Source: Sinomonas atrocyanea
GTDB lineage: Bacteria; Actinomycetota; Actinomycetes; Actinomycetales; Micrococcaceae
Direction of reading: 5' to 3'
Assembly: GCF_001577305.1 (NCBI RefSeq)
Contig: NZ_CP014518.1
Coordinates: 3,658,001 to 3,722,000 of the forward strand
DNA: 64,000 nt
The position numbers and the translations under genes were made by a program. How positions within the stretch are numbered: the stretch's first letter is position 1; each line of letters starts with the position of its first letter. Positions 1 through 8,780 of the stretch are shown here, piece by piece. The notes beneath the pieces are model-generated. The model did no database searches. It had not been told where the DNA came from and saw only the letters and a program-made list of their open reading frames with translations.

Positions 1-238
1 GGACGGTGCGGGCCGGGCCGCGAACGAGCTGACCATCACCGACTGGGACGCCTGCTCCAAGCAGCCCATCTTCAAGACGGCCGCCGCGCGGATCGAGCGC
101 ACGGCGGCCGGGCAGGAACCGGCCCCCGCGCCGACGACGACCGCCTCGGCCCCTGTCCGTCCCGCCGGTGCCCCGACGCGGGGACCGAGCGATGTGGACG
201 AGGAACTCTCGGACCGGGCACCGGAGGTGGCGCTGTGA
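1..238 (+). CDS. C-terminal end of an unrecognised protein (5' end outside window)
   Basis: An open frame runs from the window edge to TGA at 236-238 and gives about 78 residues. It begins with a mixed-charge stretch that includes TITDWDACSK and becomes rich in Ala, Pro and Thr, ending in RAPEVAL. I do not recognise a domain. The Pro/Thr-rich part looks like a linker or disordered tail. Its stop overlaps the GTG start of the next gene by four bases (GTGA), so the two are probably translationally coupled. Confidence 0.6.
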   Translation, partial: DGAGRAANELTITDWDACSKQPIFKTAAARIERTAAGQEPAPAPTTTASAPVRPAGAPTRGPSDVDEELSDRAPEVAL

Positions 239-717
239 AGATCGGACTGGCGCTGAAGGAGCTCCACCGCTCGGAGGCGGAGCTCGCCCGCGAGCTGCTC
301 AAGGTCTCGGACCGGCACAAGGTGGACCACGAGGTCTTCCACCTGGGCCGGGACCTCGCCCGGTGGTCCCAGGAGCACGTGGCCCTGATCGCCGAGATCG
401 CCCACGGCTACGGCCAGGACCTCGACCCCGACGCCGGGGGCCCGCTCGGACCCCTCGAGCGGGCGGTGGAGAAGGGCAGCGAGCTCGCCGGGCGGACGAG
501 CTCGCCCAGCCTCCTCATGCTGCGCGACCTCCGCGAGGTCTACATCAAGTCCGCCGGGGTGTCGGTGGACTGGGAGCTCCTCGCCCAGGCCGCGCAGGGG
601 ATCAAGCACCGCGAGCTGCTCGCCCTCGCCCAGCGCTGCCACCCGGAGACCCTTCGGCAGATGCGGTGGGCGAACGGCAAGCTCAAGGAGAGCGCCACCC
701 AGATCCTCGTCAGCTGA
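235..717 (+). CDS. conserved actinobacterial helical protein of unknown function
   Basis: This encodes 160 residues from GTG 235, which overlaps the preceding stop by four bases. The protein is almost all predicted helix, with His-containing segments such as DRHKVDHEVFHLGRDLARW near residues 25-45. It resembles short conserved proteins found in Streptomyces and Arthrobacter genomes. The spaced His and Glu residues hint at a helical-bundle, ferritin-like fold, but I cannot place metal ligands. No signal peptide or membrane segment is visible. The function is unknown. Confidence 0.75.
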   Translation: MKIGLALKELHRSEAELARELLKVSDRHKVDHEVFHLGRDLARWSQEHVALIAEIAHGYGQDLDPDAGGPLGPLERAVEKGSELAGRTSSPSLLMLRDLREVYIKSAGVSVDWELLAQAAQGIKHRELLALAQRCHPETLRQMRWANGKLKESATQILVS

Positions 718-795
718 GGGGCTGCGGCCGGCCACGGCGCGACGCATGGCGGACGGCTCTGGCGCGCAGCGGCGTCGTATGCCTACGGTTCGGGG

Positions 796-1104
796 ATGGA
801 ACAGGACGATCGCGTGCCGCCGCCCCCCGGCCTTGCGGCATACGACCACGACGCACCGCTCGACGACGGCTACAGCCAGAGCGAGAACTACGGCCACAAC
901 CAGGAGTCCCTCCAGCTGCACGACCTCCGCCGGTACGCCGACACCCCGCCCGGGGAGCCGCGCGTCGAGCGCCCCGCCCCGACGGAGCCCGCGAAGCCGA
1001 AGCGCCGTCCCCACACTGCCGGTCTGGGCACCTCCGGCGCGGCCGGCATCCCCGACGCCGCCGGCGCCGTGCACACCGGGTTCGGCGACACCGACCGCGA
1101 CTGA
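796..1104 (+). CDS. small hydrophilic protein, unknown function
   Basis: This is a possible 102-residue gene starting at ATG 796. The product is acidic and polar in its first half (many Asp, Tyr, Asn), Pro-rich in the middle, and ends in a Gly/Ala-rich tail. It looks disordered. Its frame shows normal high-GC third positions and it overlaps no stronger gene. The ribosome-binding site is weak (GGGG just upstream). I recognise no family, and an artefact cannot be excluded. Confidence 0.5.
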   Translation: MEQDDRVPPPPGLAAYDHDAPLDDGYSQSENYGHNQESLQLHDLRRYADTPPGEPRVERPAPTEPAKPKRRPHTAGLGTSGAAGIPDAAGAVHTGFGDTDRD

Positions 1105-1180
1105 GGCGCGGAACCTACCGGCGGGTTCACACACGCGCACACACTCGCGGACGGCCGCCCGGATCGGCAAGACTGGCCCC

Positions 1181-2392
1181 ATGCACAACACCGACTTCAT
1201 CCAGGTCTCGCACGCCGGATCGCTCCCCCGCACGCCCGAGCTGCTCGCGGCGAACGCCGCGCAGGCCGAGAACCCGGGCGATACGGCGGCGTTCGAGGAC
1301 CTCCTCGCCGGCTCGGTCAAGGACATCGTCGCGAAGCAGCGCGAGGCCGGCGTCACCCTCCCCAACGACGGCGAGTACGGCCACACCATGTCCAACTCGG
1401 TGGACTACGGCGCATGGTGGAACTACTCCTTCGCCCGCCTCGGCGGCCTCTCCCAAGGCGGCGTGGACCGCTGGCAGATGACCGAGGAGATCCGCTCCGA
1501 GCCGGGCCACATCCGCCTCACCACCATGCGGGACCGGCGCGACCGAGTCCGGTTCAACGAGGCCTACAACGACCCCAACTCGTTCATCCTCACCGGCCGC
1601 AAGCCCGTGGCCCAGCCCACCGTCACCGGGCCCATCACGTACATCGGGCAGGAGGCCGTGCAGCGCGACGTCGTGAACCTCAAGGCCGCCCTCGCCGCCA
1701 ACGGCTACGAGACCGGCTTCCTCCCCGCCCTCTCTCCCGGCTCGGCGAGCCGCCTGCTCAACGAGTACTACCAGGACGAGGAGGAGCTGGTCTTCGCGTG
1801 CGCCGACGCCATGCGCGAGGAGTACAAGGCGATCATCGACGCCGGCCTCACGGTCCAGATCGACGATCCGTCCATCGCCGAGAACTGGGACATGATCAAC
1901 CCGGAGCCCAGCCTCGAGGACTACCTGAAGTTCACGCAGGTCCGCGTCGAGGCCCTCAACCACGCCATCCGCGGGCTGCCGCAGGAGCAGATCCGCTTCC
2001 ACCTGTGCTGGGGCTCCTGGCACGGCCCGCACACCACGGACATCCCGTTCAAGGACATCGCCCAGACGATGCTCTCGATCAACGCCGGCTCCTACTCCTT
2101 CGAGGCCGGCAACGTCCGCCACGAGCACGAGTGGAAGGTCTGGCGCGAGCTGGACCTGCCCGAGGAGAAGACCATCGCCCCGGGCGTCGTCTCGCACGCG
2201 ACCAACGTGGTGGAGCACCCGGAGCTCGTCGCGGACCGCATCGAGAACTTCGCGTCGATCGTGGGCCGGGAGCGCGTCATCGCCTCGACCGACTGCGGGC
2301 TCGGCGGCCGCGTCCACCCGCAGATCGCCTGGGCGAAGCTCGAGGCGCTCTCCGAGGGTGCCCGGCTCGCGACCCAGCGGCTCTGGGCCTAG
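1181..2392 (+). CDS. MetE-like cobalamin-independent methionine synthase family protein
   Basis: The 403-residue product matches the C-terminal catalytic barrel of cobalamin-independent methionine synthase, without the N-terminal barrel of full-length MetE. The zinc-site pattern is visible: a His and Cys in RFHLCWGSWHG (about residues 266-276) and a later Cys in STDCGLGGR. Stand-alone proteins of this type act on varied methyl donors or thiols, and the substrate here is not known. I chose ATG 1181 because the HAGSLPRT segment lies right behind it and the upstream extension has no coding character. The thioesterase gene follows after three bases, so the two may be cotranscribed. Confidence 0.8.
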   Translation: MHNTDFIQVSHAGSLPRTPELLAANAAQAENPGDTAAFEDLLAGSVKDIVAKQREAGVTLPNDGEYGHTMSNSVDYGAWWNYSFARLGGLSQGGVDRWQMTEEIRSEPGHIRLTTMRDRRDRVRFNEAYNDPNSFILTGRKPVAQPTVTGPITYIGQEAVQRDVVNLKAALAANGYETGFLPALSPGSASRLLNEYYQDEEELVFACADAMREEYKAIIDAGLTVQIDDPSIAENWDMINPEPSLEDYLKFTQVRVEALNHAIRGLPQEQIRFHLCWGSWHGPHTTDIPFKDIAQTMLSINAGSYSFEAGNVRHEHEWKVWRELDLPEEKTIAPGVVSHATNVVEHPELVADRIENFASIVGRERVIASTDCGLGGRVHPQIAWAKLEALSEGARLATQRLWA

Positions 2393-2395
2393 GGC

Positions 2396-3412
2396 GTGGC
2401 GCACGACGCCGGCGGCCCGCCTTTCGCGGCCGGGTCGCCGGCCGTTGCGGGCGCCCAGCAGTCCAATGAGGTGACCCTCCGCTTCCTCGCGGCCCCGACG
2501 GACAAGGGCCATTCGGGCTCGGTCGACGCCGGGACGGTCCTCGAGTGGGTCGACAAGGCCGCGTACGCGGCGGCCGTGGGCTGGGCGAAGACGTACTGCG
2601 TGACGGCGTACGTGGGCAACATCCACTTCGCCGACCCGGTCAACGTCGGGGACATGGTCGAGGTCACGGCCACGATCGTGTACACCGGGCGCAGCTCGAT
2701 GCACATCCGCACCGTGGTGTCCTCGGGCGACCCCAAGGGCGGCACGCCCACGATGCGCAGCGACTGCCTCGTCATCTTCGTGGCCGTCGGCGAGGACGGG
2801 CGCCCGGTCGAGGTGCCGGCCTGGGTCCCCCGGACCGAGGGCGAGCGCGAGGCGGAGGCGCACGCGAAGGCCCGCATCGCGGTGCGGGACGAGATCGTCG
2901 CGTCGATGAAGCGCCAGGAGTACACGGACGCCGGCACGGCCGAGCGCGTGGTCCTGCGGTTCCTCGCCGCCCCGACGGATGTGAACTGGGGCGGGAAGGT
3001 CCACGGCGGCACCGTCATGAAGTGGATCGACGAGGCCGCGTACGTGTGTGCCTCCCGCTACTGCGGGCGGGACGCCGTGGCGGTGTTCTCCGGCGGGGTG
3101 CGGTTCTACCGGCCGCTGCTCATCGGGGACGTGGTCGAGGTCGAGGCCCGGCTCGTCTACACGGGGACCAAGGGCATGCACATCGCGGTCCACGTCCGCT
3201 CGGGCTCGCCCCGCGGCCACGAGCTGAACCTCACCACGTACTGCCTCACCGTCATGGTGGCCCGGGACGAGACCGGGACCGCGGTGCCCGTGCCCCGCTG
3301 GGAGCCGGTCTCGGACGAGGACCGGCGCCTGTGGGAGCACGCCCGCGAGCTGCTGGAGATCCGCGGCAAGGCCCCCGGCGGCCGCCTGCCGAACCACCTG
3401 CTCGGGGCCTGA
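2396..3412 (+). CDS. acyl-CoA thioesterase with two hotdog domains
   Basis: The 338 residues contain two tandem hotdog domains, at about 20-160 and 180-310. Each begins with a matching LRFLAAPTD segment followed by a GTV-x-x-W-[IV]-D-x-AAY helix (DAGTVLEWVDKAAY and HGGTVMKWIDEAAY). This is the arrangement of BACH/BFIT-type acyl-CoA thioesterases, which hydrolyse acyl-CoA to free acid and CoA in the cytoplasm. The second copy keeps the acidic pair DE in its helix, while the first has DK, so one active site may be weaker. The GTG start lies three bases after the previous stop, which favours translational coupling. Confidence 0.85.
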   Translation: MAHDAGGPPFAAGSPAVAGAQQSNEVTLRFLAAPTDKGHSGSVDAGTVLEWVDKAAYAAAVGWAKTYCVTAYVGNIHFADPVNVGDMVEVTATIVYTGRSSMHIRTVVSSGDPKGGTPTMRSDCLVIFVAVGEDGRPVEVPAWVPRTEGEREAEAHAKARIAVRDEIVASMKRQEYTDAGTAERVVLRFLAAPTDVNWGGKVHGGTVMKWIDEAAYVCASRYCGRDAVAVFSGGVRFYRPLLIGDVVEVEARLVYTGTKGMHIAVHVRSGSPRGHELNLTTYCLTVMVARDETGTAVPVPRWEPVSDEDRRLWEHARELLEIRGKAPGGRLPNHLLGA

Positions 3413-3481
3413 GGCGCGGCGGCGGCGCACGACGGCGTGACGTCGCCGCCCGCCGCAGGCAGCCCGCTCGTCTGCGACCCC

Positions 3482-3527
3482 TTGCCCTCAGGCCGCCCGG
3501 GGGCTAACGTACAACCAAATGGTTGTA
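3482..3527 (+). promoter_or_regulatory. promoter and ArsR-type operator overlapping the start codon
   Basis: TTGCCC (3482-3487) and TAACGT (3505-3510) are spaced by 17 bases and fit a vegetative promoter. The palindrome TACAACCAAATGGTTGTA (3510-3527) has 8-base arms and contains the ATG at 3519. Transcription would start about 7-9 bases after the -10 box, that is at the ATG, so a leaderless mRNA is implied. Regulator binding there would block initiation. Confidence 0.65.
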
Positions 3528-3884
3528 GATCAGCAGGCACGGGAACTCACTGACGACGAGATCGATCGGATCTTCGGCGCCCTCGCCGACGCGACGCGCA
3601 GGGACATCCTGCGCCTGGCGATGGTGGGCGAGCAGTCGGTCTCCGCGCTCGCCGGGAACTACACCATGAGCTTCGCGGCCGTGCAGAAGCACGTCGCGGT
3701 GCTCGAGCGGGCCTTGCTCGTCACGAAGGAACGCCGCGGGAGGGAGCAGATCGTGCACTCGAATCCCGCGGCGATCCGCAGGGCGGCGCGCCTCCTCGAT
3801 GCCTACGAGGAGCTGTGGCGCGACCGCATCGCCCGGATCGGAGACATCCTGTCCGAGCCCACTGCGCCCGACCAGGGCGACTGA
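3519..3884 (+). CDS. ArsR-family winged-helix repressor
   Basis: The 121-residue protein has the compact winged-helix pattern of the ArsR family: ALADATRRDILR (about 20-31), then SVSALAGNYTMSFAAVQKHVAVLERA as the DNA-recognition region. The metal-binding CxC motif is absent. It belongs to the subgroup that sits beside SRPBCC (AHSA1-like) proteins and controls them. Its own start codon sits inside a palindrome, which implies autoregulation. The next gene starts 32 bases downstream with its own AAGGAG site. The inducer is unknown. Confidence 0.88.
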   Translation: MVVDQQARELTDDEIDRIFGALADATRRDILRLAMVGEQSVSALAGNYTMSFAAVQKHVAVLERALLVTKERRGREQIVHSNPAAIRRAARLLDAYEELWRDRIARIGDILSEPTAPDQGD

Positions 3885-3916
3885 CCACAGCGGAACGCAC
3901 GAAGGAGCGCGCACCC

Positions 3917-4435
3917 ATGACGTTCGTCTCCAGCACCAAGGACACCGACAGCCTCACCCTCACGCTCGTGACCGAGTTCGCCGCCGCCCCGGCACGCGTG
4001 TGGCAGGTTTGGGAGGACCCGCGCCAGCTCGAGCGCTGGTGGGGGCCGCCCACGTGGCCGGCCACGTTCGCCACGCACGACTTCACGCCGGGGGGACTCT
4101 GCCACTACTTCATGACGGGTCCGGGGGGCGAGAGGGCCCACGGCTGGTGGCGGTTCGTCGCCATCGACGAGCCACGCCGGCTCGAGATCGAGGACGGCTT
4201 CGCCAACGAGGACGGCTCCCCGATGGACCCGGAGGACACGACGCGCTTCGTCGTCACGCTCGACGCCGTGGACGGCGGGACGCGCATGACCACGGTCTCC
4301 CGCTTCCGCAGCCTCGAACAGCTCGAGCGGATGGCCGAGATGGGCATGGAAGAGGGCATGAAGCAGGCCTCGGGGCAGATCGACGCGATCCTTGCCGAGT
4401 CCACCGAGGGCTCGGCGCCGGGCTCGCCGCGCTAG
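3917..4435 (+). CDS. SRPBCC (AHSA1-like) domain protein
   Basis: From ATG 3917, with AAGGAG at 3902-3907, this gives 172 residues. The N-terminal strand and the motif ARVWQVWEDPRQLERWWGPPTWP are typical of SRPBCC proteins, which form a hydrophobic ligand cavity. The WWGP signature is common in the subgroup paired with ArsR regulators. The ligand and activity are unknown, and no enzymatic residues can be assigned. Earlier in-frame starts lie within the regulator gene and lack a ribosome site. It is probably cotranscribed with the ArsR gene. Confidence 0.85.
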   Translation: MTFVSSTKDTDSLTLTLVTEFAAAPARVWQVWEDPRQLERWWGPPTWPATFATHDFTPGGLCHYFMTGPGGERAHGWWRFVAIDEPRRLEIEDGFANEDGSPMDPEDTTRFVVTLDAVDGGTRMTTVSRFRSLEQLERMAEMGMEEGMKQASGQIDAILAESTEGSAPGSPR

Positions 4436-4547
4436 CGCCTCCCCTCGCGCCGCCACCTCGGCTCCGCCGCGACTTCCGCGTAGGGAACAGGCCGGATACG
4501 CTTCGGCTGTGCCACTTCGGGGGTGGCCTTCTCGGGGAGGAACTGAC

Positions 4548-5606
4548 GTGCGCGTCACCACGGTCAGGGGGCACCGCAGCGCCCTCAGAATCCTGTCTGC
4601 CTGCGCCCTGGGCGCACTCCTGTGGGGCGGGGTGAGCGGCCCGGCGAGTGCGACGACGACGCCCAGCCCCACGCCGTCGGCCCTCGCCACCGCGACCGAT
4701 ACGGCCACTGCGAGCCCCACCGCGACTGCAACGGCCACCGACACCGCGACCGCCGCGCCGACGGACACGACACCGCCGGCGCCCGAGTACGTGGTGCGCG
4801 GCGCGATCGGGGCCAAGTACGTCGCGGACGGCGGGGCCTCCGCGCTCGGGACGCCCCTCGGCAACGAGGTGTGCACCGGCCCCCGGGGCGGCTGCTACCA
4901 GTGGTTCACCGAGGGGCTCATCTGGTGGTCCTCCACCACCGGCGCCCACACGGTGCGCAACGATGGCTTCCGCTTCCGGTACGAGCTGGAGGACTGGGCG
5001 TGGGGGCCGCTGGGCTACCCGCTCTGGGACATCGAGTGCTCGGCCCCGGGCGGCGGCTGCTACCAGCGCTTCGAGGGCGGCATCCTCTGGAAGGATCCCG
5101 CCGGCGACCCGGCCACGTGGCCGCACGGCGGCATCGGCGCGAGGTACGCGGCCTTGAACTGGGCGTGGGGGCCGCTGGGCTACCCCGCGGGCGACGAGCA
5201 GTGCTACCCCGGCAGCACCACCTGCTGGGAGCCCTTCGCCGGCGGCAGCATCTGGTGGAGCCCATCCACCGGCGCCCACATGGTCCGCGGCGCCATCGGC
5301 TCGGCGTGGACCGCCGACGGCTGGGACCTCGGGCTGCCCCTGCAGGACGAGCAGTGCACCGCGCCGCGCGGCGGCTGCTACCAGTGGTTCCAGAACGCCG
5401 TCTACTGGTGGTCCTCCGGGTCCGGGACGCACTATGTCAAGGGCGGCATCAAGGCCGCCTACGAGAGGGTCAACTGGGCGTGGGGCGGCCTCGGCTACCC
5501 GCTCACCAACGAGTACACCGTCAGCACGGGCAAGCGGCAGGACTTCCAGGGCGGCAGCATCCTGTGGGACTGGCACAGCGGCGCGACGACGGTGCTCTGG
5601 GGCTGA
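4548..5606 (+). CDS. secreted LGFP-repeat protein
   Basis: GTG 4548 follows GGGGAGG at 4534-4540. The 352-residue product begins with a signal peptide (Arg-rich start, hydrophobic core LSACALGALLW, cleavage after ASA). A low-complexity Thr/Ala/Pro linker of about 45 residues follows. The rest is a run of LGFP-type repeats carrying variants of LGYP or LGTP, WAWGPLGYP and GGxxWW. Paired Cys residues in several repeats (for example GGCYQWF) could form disulfides. LGFP repeats are associated with actinobacterial cell-envelope binding. No catalytic domain is attached, so it may be a purely structural or adhesive wall protein. Confidence 0.85.
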   Translation: MRVTTVRGHRSALRILSACALGALLWGGVSGPASATTTPSPTPSALATATDTATASPTATATATDTATAAPTDTTPPAPEYVVRGAIGAKYVADGGASALGTPLGNEVCTGPRGGCYQWFTEGLIWWSSTTGAHTVRNDGFRFRYELEDWAWGPLGYPLWDIECSAPGGGCYQRFEGGILWKDPAGDPATWPHGGIGARYAALNWAWGPLGYPAGDEQCYPGSTTCWEPFAGGSIWWSPSTGAHMVRGAIGSAWTADGWDLGLPLQDEQCTAPRGGCYQWFQNAVYWWSSGSGTHYVKGGIKAAYERVNWAWGGLGYPLTNEYTVSTGKRQDFQGGSILWDWHSGATTVLWG

Positions 5607-5650
5607 TCCGCGGCACCGGCCCGACCGTGCGCGGCACCGGCCCGACGGAC

Positions 5651-5692
5651 GACGTCGGCGGGCCGCCTCGCCCGAGGCGGCCCGCCGACGTC
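5651..5692. terminator. bidirectional GC hairpin between convergent genes
   Basis: A perfect inverted repeat with 20-base arms (5651-5670 and 5673-5692) lies between the LGFP gene and the convergent dehydrogenase. There is no T tract. Read on the minus strand it starts with GCACGACGTCGG, the lead-in shared by other hairpins in the window. Just upstream, a short direct repeat GCGGCACCGGCCCGAC occurs twice. Confidence 0.7.
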
Positions 5693-5715
5693 GTGCTCCG
5701 GCGACGCGCGGCGAC

Positions 5716-6978
5716 TCAGCTGTGCGCCCTGTCCGGCCGGCTGAGGACCACGAACGAGCGGCGGTGGCTGATGTAGTCGCTGGGCCAGGTGGCCAGCGCG
5801 CGGATCTTCTGCATGCTCCCGGACAGCAGCACCACGTGCACGCCGAGCCACGCGAGGAAGGCCAGCGGCCCCGAGAGCAGCTTGCGGTTCGGGCCCGGCC
5901 CCACCTCGGCCACGGCCGATCCGCGCCCCACCATCGCCATGTAGCCCTTGTCGGAGTAGTGGAAGGGCTCGCGGGGGCGGCCCTCGATGTCGGCAAGGAT
6001 GTTCTTCGCCGCCCACCCGCCGGCCTGCAGCGCGCAGGAGCCGAGCTGGGGGAGCTTGTTGCCCTTGTCATCGGTCATGTTCGCCGCATCGCCGAGGACG
6101 TAGACGCCCTCCGCACCGGGGGCCGTCAGATCCGGGTTGACGTCGATCCGGCCTCCGCGGCCCTGGGCCAGCCCCGAGCCCGCGACCACGGGACCGGCCT
6201 TGAGCCCACCGGCCCACACCACGAGGGTGGCCGGGATCTCGCTGCCGTCCTTGAAGACCACCTTGTCCGGCGCGATCTCGCTGACCGGGACCCCGAGGTG
6301 GAGCTCGACGCCCATGCCCTCCAGGCGGCGGGCCGCGTACTGCTTGGACTGGTCCGAGAAGGCGTTGAGCACATTGGGGATCATGTCCACCAGGTGCACC
6401 CGGCATCGGCTGGCGAGCCGCGGGGAGAAGTAGTCGCCGAGGACGTACTTGACCGTCTCGGCCATCGCCCCCGCTGTCTCGACCCCGGTGGGTCCGCCGC
6501 CGATCACCACGAAGTTCAGCTCCGTGCCGTCATCCGCCCGGTCTGCCGCCTCCAGGGCGTTCGAGAGGGCCCCGCCGAGGCTCACGGCGTCGTCCACCGA
6601 GTAGAGCGGGAAGGTGCGCTCCTCGGCCCCAGGGGTGTCGAAGAAGTTCGCCTCGGCGCCGGAGGCGAGCACGAGGAACCGGCCCTCGTACACCTTGCCG
6701 TCCGAGGTGGTGACCCGCTTGGCGGCCGGATCCACGGAGGTGACCTCCGCGACCAGCACGCGCACGTTGGGCTGGCCGCGGAAGATGTCGCGCAGGGAGC
6801 GCGCCACCTCCGAGACGCCCAGCTGCACCGTGGCCACCTGGTACAGGAGCGGCTGGAACTGGTGGTAGGGATTCTTGTCGATCAGGAGGACCCGGACGCC
6901 CTTGCGCCCGAGCGTCCGGGCGGCTGCGACGCCCGCGAACCCTCCGCCGACCACGATGACTTCGTAGTTCTCGTCCAC
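5716..6978 (-). CDS. ndh: type II NADH dehydrogenase (NADH:quinone oxidoreductase)
   Basis: The 420-residue flavoprotein starts at GTG 6978, directly before the FAD-binding segment VIVVGGGFAGVAAARTL. A second dinucleotide fold carries VVIGGGPTGVETAGAMAE (about 160), and the late FAD motif YVLGDAANM is present. A hydrophobic stretch near the C terminus (LAFLAWLGVHVVLLSG) could give membrane contact. The family transfers electrons from NADH to quinone without proton pumping. The long upstream frame reaching 7158 has no coding character and overlaps the promoter region of the divergent PucR gene. The gene is transcribed alone and ends at the shared hairpin. Confidence 0.92.
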   Translation of the reverse strand: MDENYEVIVVGGGFAGVAAARTLGRKGVRVLLIDKNPYHQFQPLLYQVATVQLGVSEVARSLRDIFRGQPNVRVLVAEVTSVDPAAKRVTTSDGKVYEGRFLVLASGAEANFFDTPGAEERTFPLYSVDDAVSLGGALSNALEAADRADDGTELNFVVIGGGPTGVETAGAMAETVKYVLGDYFSPRLASRCRVHLVDMIPNVLNAFSDQSKQYAARRLEGMGVELHLGVPVSEIAPDKVVFKDGSEIPATLVVWAGGLKAGPVVAGSGLAQGRGGRIDVNPDLTAPGAEGVYVLGDAANMTDDKGNKLPQLGSCALQAGGWAAKNILADIEGRPREPFHYSDKGYMAMVGRGSAVAEVGPGPNRKLLSGPLAFLAWLGVHVVLLSGSMQKIRALATWPSDYISHRRSFVVLSRPDRAHS

Positions 6979-7175
6979 AGGCGCGACACTACCGAGTCGG
7001 CGGCTGGCTGTGAACCGCCCGCGCAGCCGGACGCGGACACGGGCCTTGGTGCCGCGCACAAGATGCGGCACGCAATCCTGTGCCCCCATCCACAAAGGGG
7101 CCCCGGCGGGGCGCCTAGCATGGTGCGGGTCATCAAGCCCCTGCCGGGGGCCGGGCACGCTTCAAGGAAGAGGCA

Positions 7176-8780
7176 GTGGGCGCAACGATCAACGACATCC
7201 TCGCGGAACTCCCAGCGGGATGGGCACGACTCAGGCTCGAAGCAGCGGGGACCGATCCCGCCGTCGGGCGCATCCTCATGCTGGACGCGGAGGACACCGA
7301 TGCGCAGCCCGAGGTGGGCGGGGCCCTGGTGTGCCTCGTCGGGGCCCGGGGCCGGGCCGCCCTGCCCGCCGTGGGGCGCCTCGTCGACGCGGGGCCCACG
7401 GCGCTCGCGGTCAAGGCTTCGGGGGCGCAGGCCCCGGAGATCGAGGAGCTGTGCAGGGCCGGCGGCGTCGGCCTGCTGCTCATCGCCCCGGACGCGCCGT
7501 GGGACCAGCTCCTCTCGGTCGCCACGTCCCGCCTCGACGACGCCGAGCCGCAGCCTGCGGCGATGGCGCTGCTCGAGGAGGACCTCTTCGCTCTCGCCCA
7601 GACCACGGCGAAGGTCACGTCGAGCCACGTCGTGATCGAGGATGCCGCCAACCGGGTCCTCGCGTACTCGACGCTGTCCAACAACATCGACGAGCTCCGC
7701 AAGGCCTCCATCCTCACGCGGCGGGGGCCCCGAGAGTACGAGCTCATGCTCAAGGACCTCGGCGCGTACCGGGAGATGCACCGCACCCGCGGCGTCGTGC
7801 GCGTGCCCGCGCGCCCCGACCAGCAGCTGCGCGAGCGGGCGGCGATCGCCATCTTCGCCGGGGACCGGATCATGGGCTACATCTGGCTCCAGGAGACCGG
7901 CTCCGGCTTCGGCGACGATGTGGTCTACGCCCTCAAGGGCGCGGCCCGGCGTGCGGCGTCGGAGCTGATCCGGTACCGGAACCAGCAGTCGGTCACCATG
8001 CACGAGGACCGGATCGGCCGCCTGCTCTCCGGACCGGCAGAGGCCGCCGCGTGCGCCAGGACCCTCGGGGTGGCGGTCGACGCGCCGTCGTGCCTGCTCC
8101 TGGTCGGCGTCTCCCGCGCGGACGCCGTCACGGAGGACGCCGAGCTCGTCCACGGGCAGCTCGCCGACCTCGTCGCGCTGCATGCCGCGGCGTTCAAGGG
8201 ATCCTCGATCGTGGGGCAGTACGAGGGGCACACCGCCGTGGTGGTACCCAGCCTCGCCTCCCGCACCGCCGCCGCGGCCCTGCGCTCGCTCGCGGGCCTG
8301 ATCGTCGCGGATGCGCGCAGGCACCTGGGGGCCGTGGCGTTCGTCGCCATCGGCAGGATCGTGCCGGGCGTGACGGCGCTGCACGGCTCGCAGGCGGAGG
8401 CAGCGGCCGTGATGGACTGCCTCGTGCGCAACGGTGACGCGCAGGTCGCGACGATCGAGGACGTCGAGGCCGATGTCCTCCTCCACGAGGCCATCGCCCG
8501 GTTCGGCACCTCCGGGTTCAGGCACCGCGCGCTGACGGAGCTGCTGCTGACCGAGCCTGAGCTCGCCGAGACGCTCGAGAACTACTTCAGGGCCTCGATG
8601 GACGTCTCCGCGTGCGCCCACGCCATGCAGATCCACCGGAACACCGTGTACTACCGCGTCGGCAAGGCAGAGCGCCTCACGGGGCTGGACCTCGGGCGCC
8701 CTGCCCACGCGACCATCGTGCAGCTCCACCTCGGCCTGTGGCAGCGCGGGGACCTCGACGGCGCCAGGAGCGGACGCTGA
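7176..8780 (+). CDS. PucR/CdaR-type transcriptional regulator
   Basis: The 534-residue protein has a long N-terminal sensory region, a central GGDEF-like segment (about 285-400) and a C-terminal helix-turn-helix with the PucR signature DVSACAHAMQIHRNTVYYRVGKAERLTG. Start GTG 7176 follows AGGAAG. Regulators of this class respond to nitrogenous or carboxylate ligands. Its stop overlaps the start of the glutaminase gene by one base (TGATG), so it most likely controls the glutaminase and permease that follow. The ligand is not evident. Confidence 0.85.
   Translation: MGATINDILAELPAGWARLRLEAAGTDPAVGRILMLDAEDTDAQPEVGGALVCLVGARGRAALPAVGRLVDAGPTALAVKASGAQAPEIEELCRAGGVGLLLIAPDAPWDQLLSVATSRLDDAEPQPAAMALLEEDLFALAQTTAKVTSSHVVIEDAANRVLAYSTLSNNIDELRKASILTRRGPREYELMLKDLGAYREMHRTRGVVRVPARPDQQLRERAAIAIFAGDRIMGYIWLQETGSGFGDDVVYALKGAARRAASELIRYRNQQSVTMHEDRIGRLLSGPAEAAACARTLGVAVDAPSCLLLVGVSRADAVTEDAELVHGQLADLVALHAAAFKGSSIVGQYEGHTAVVVPSLASRTAAAALRSLAGLIVADARRHLGAVAFVAIGRIVPGVTALHGSQAEAAAVMDCLVRNGDAQVATIEDVEADVLLHEAIARFGTSGFRHRALTELLLTEPELAETLENYFRASMDVSACAHAMQIHRNTVYYRVGKAERLTGLDLGRPAHATIVQLHLGLWQRGDLDGARSGR

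Noticed and set aside
1127..3430. 767-codon antisense frame over the MetE-like and thioesterase genes
   Set aside because: Composition is the usual shadow of high-GC genes; the plus-strand genes have clear family motifs.
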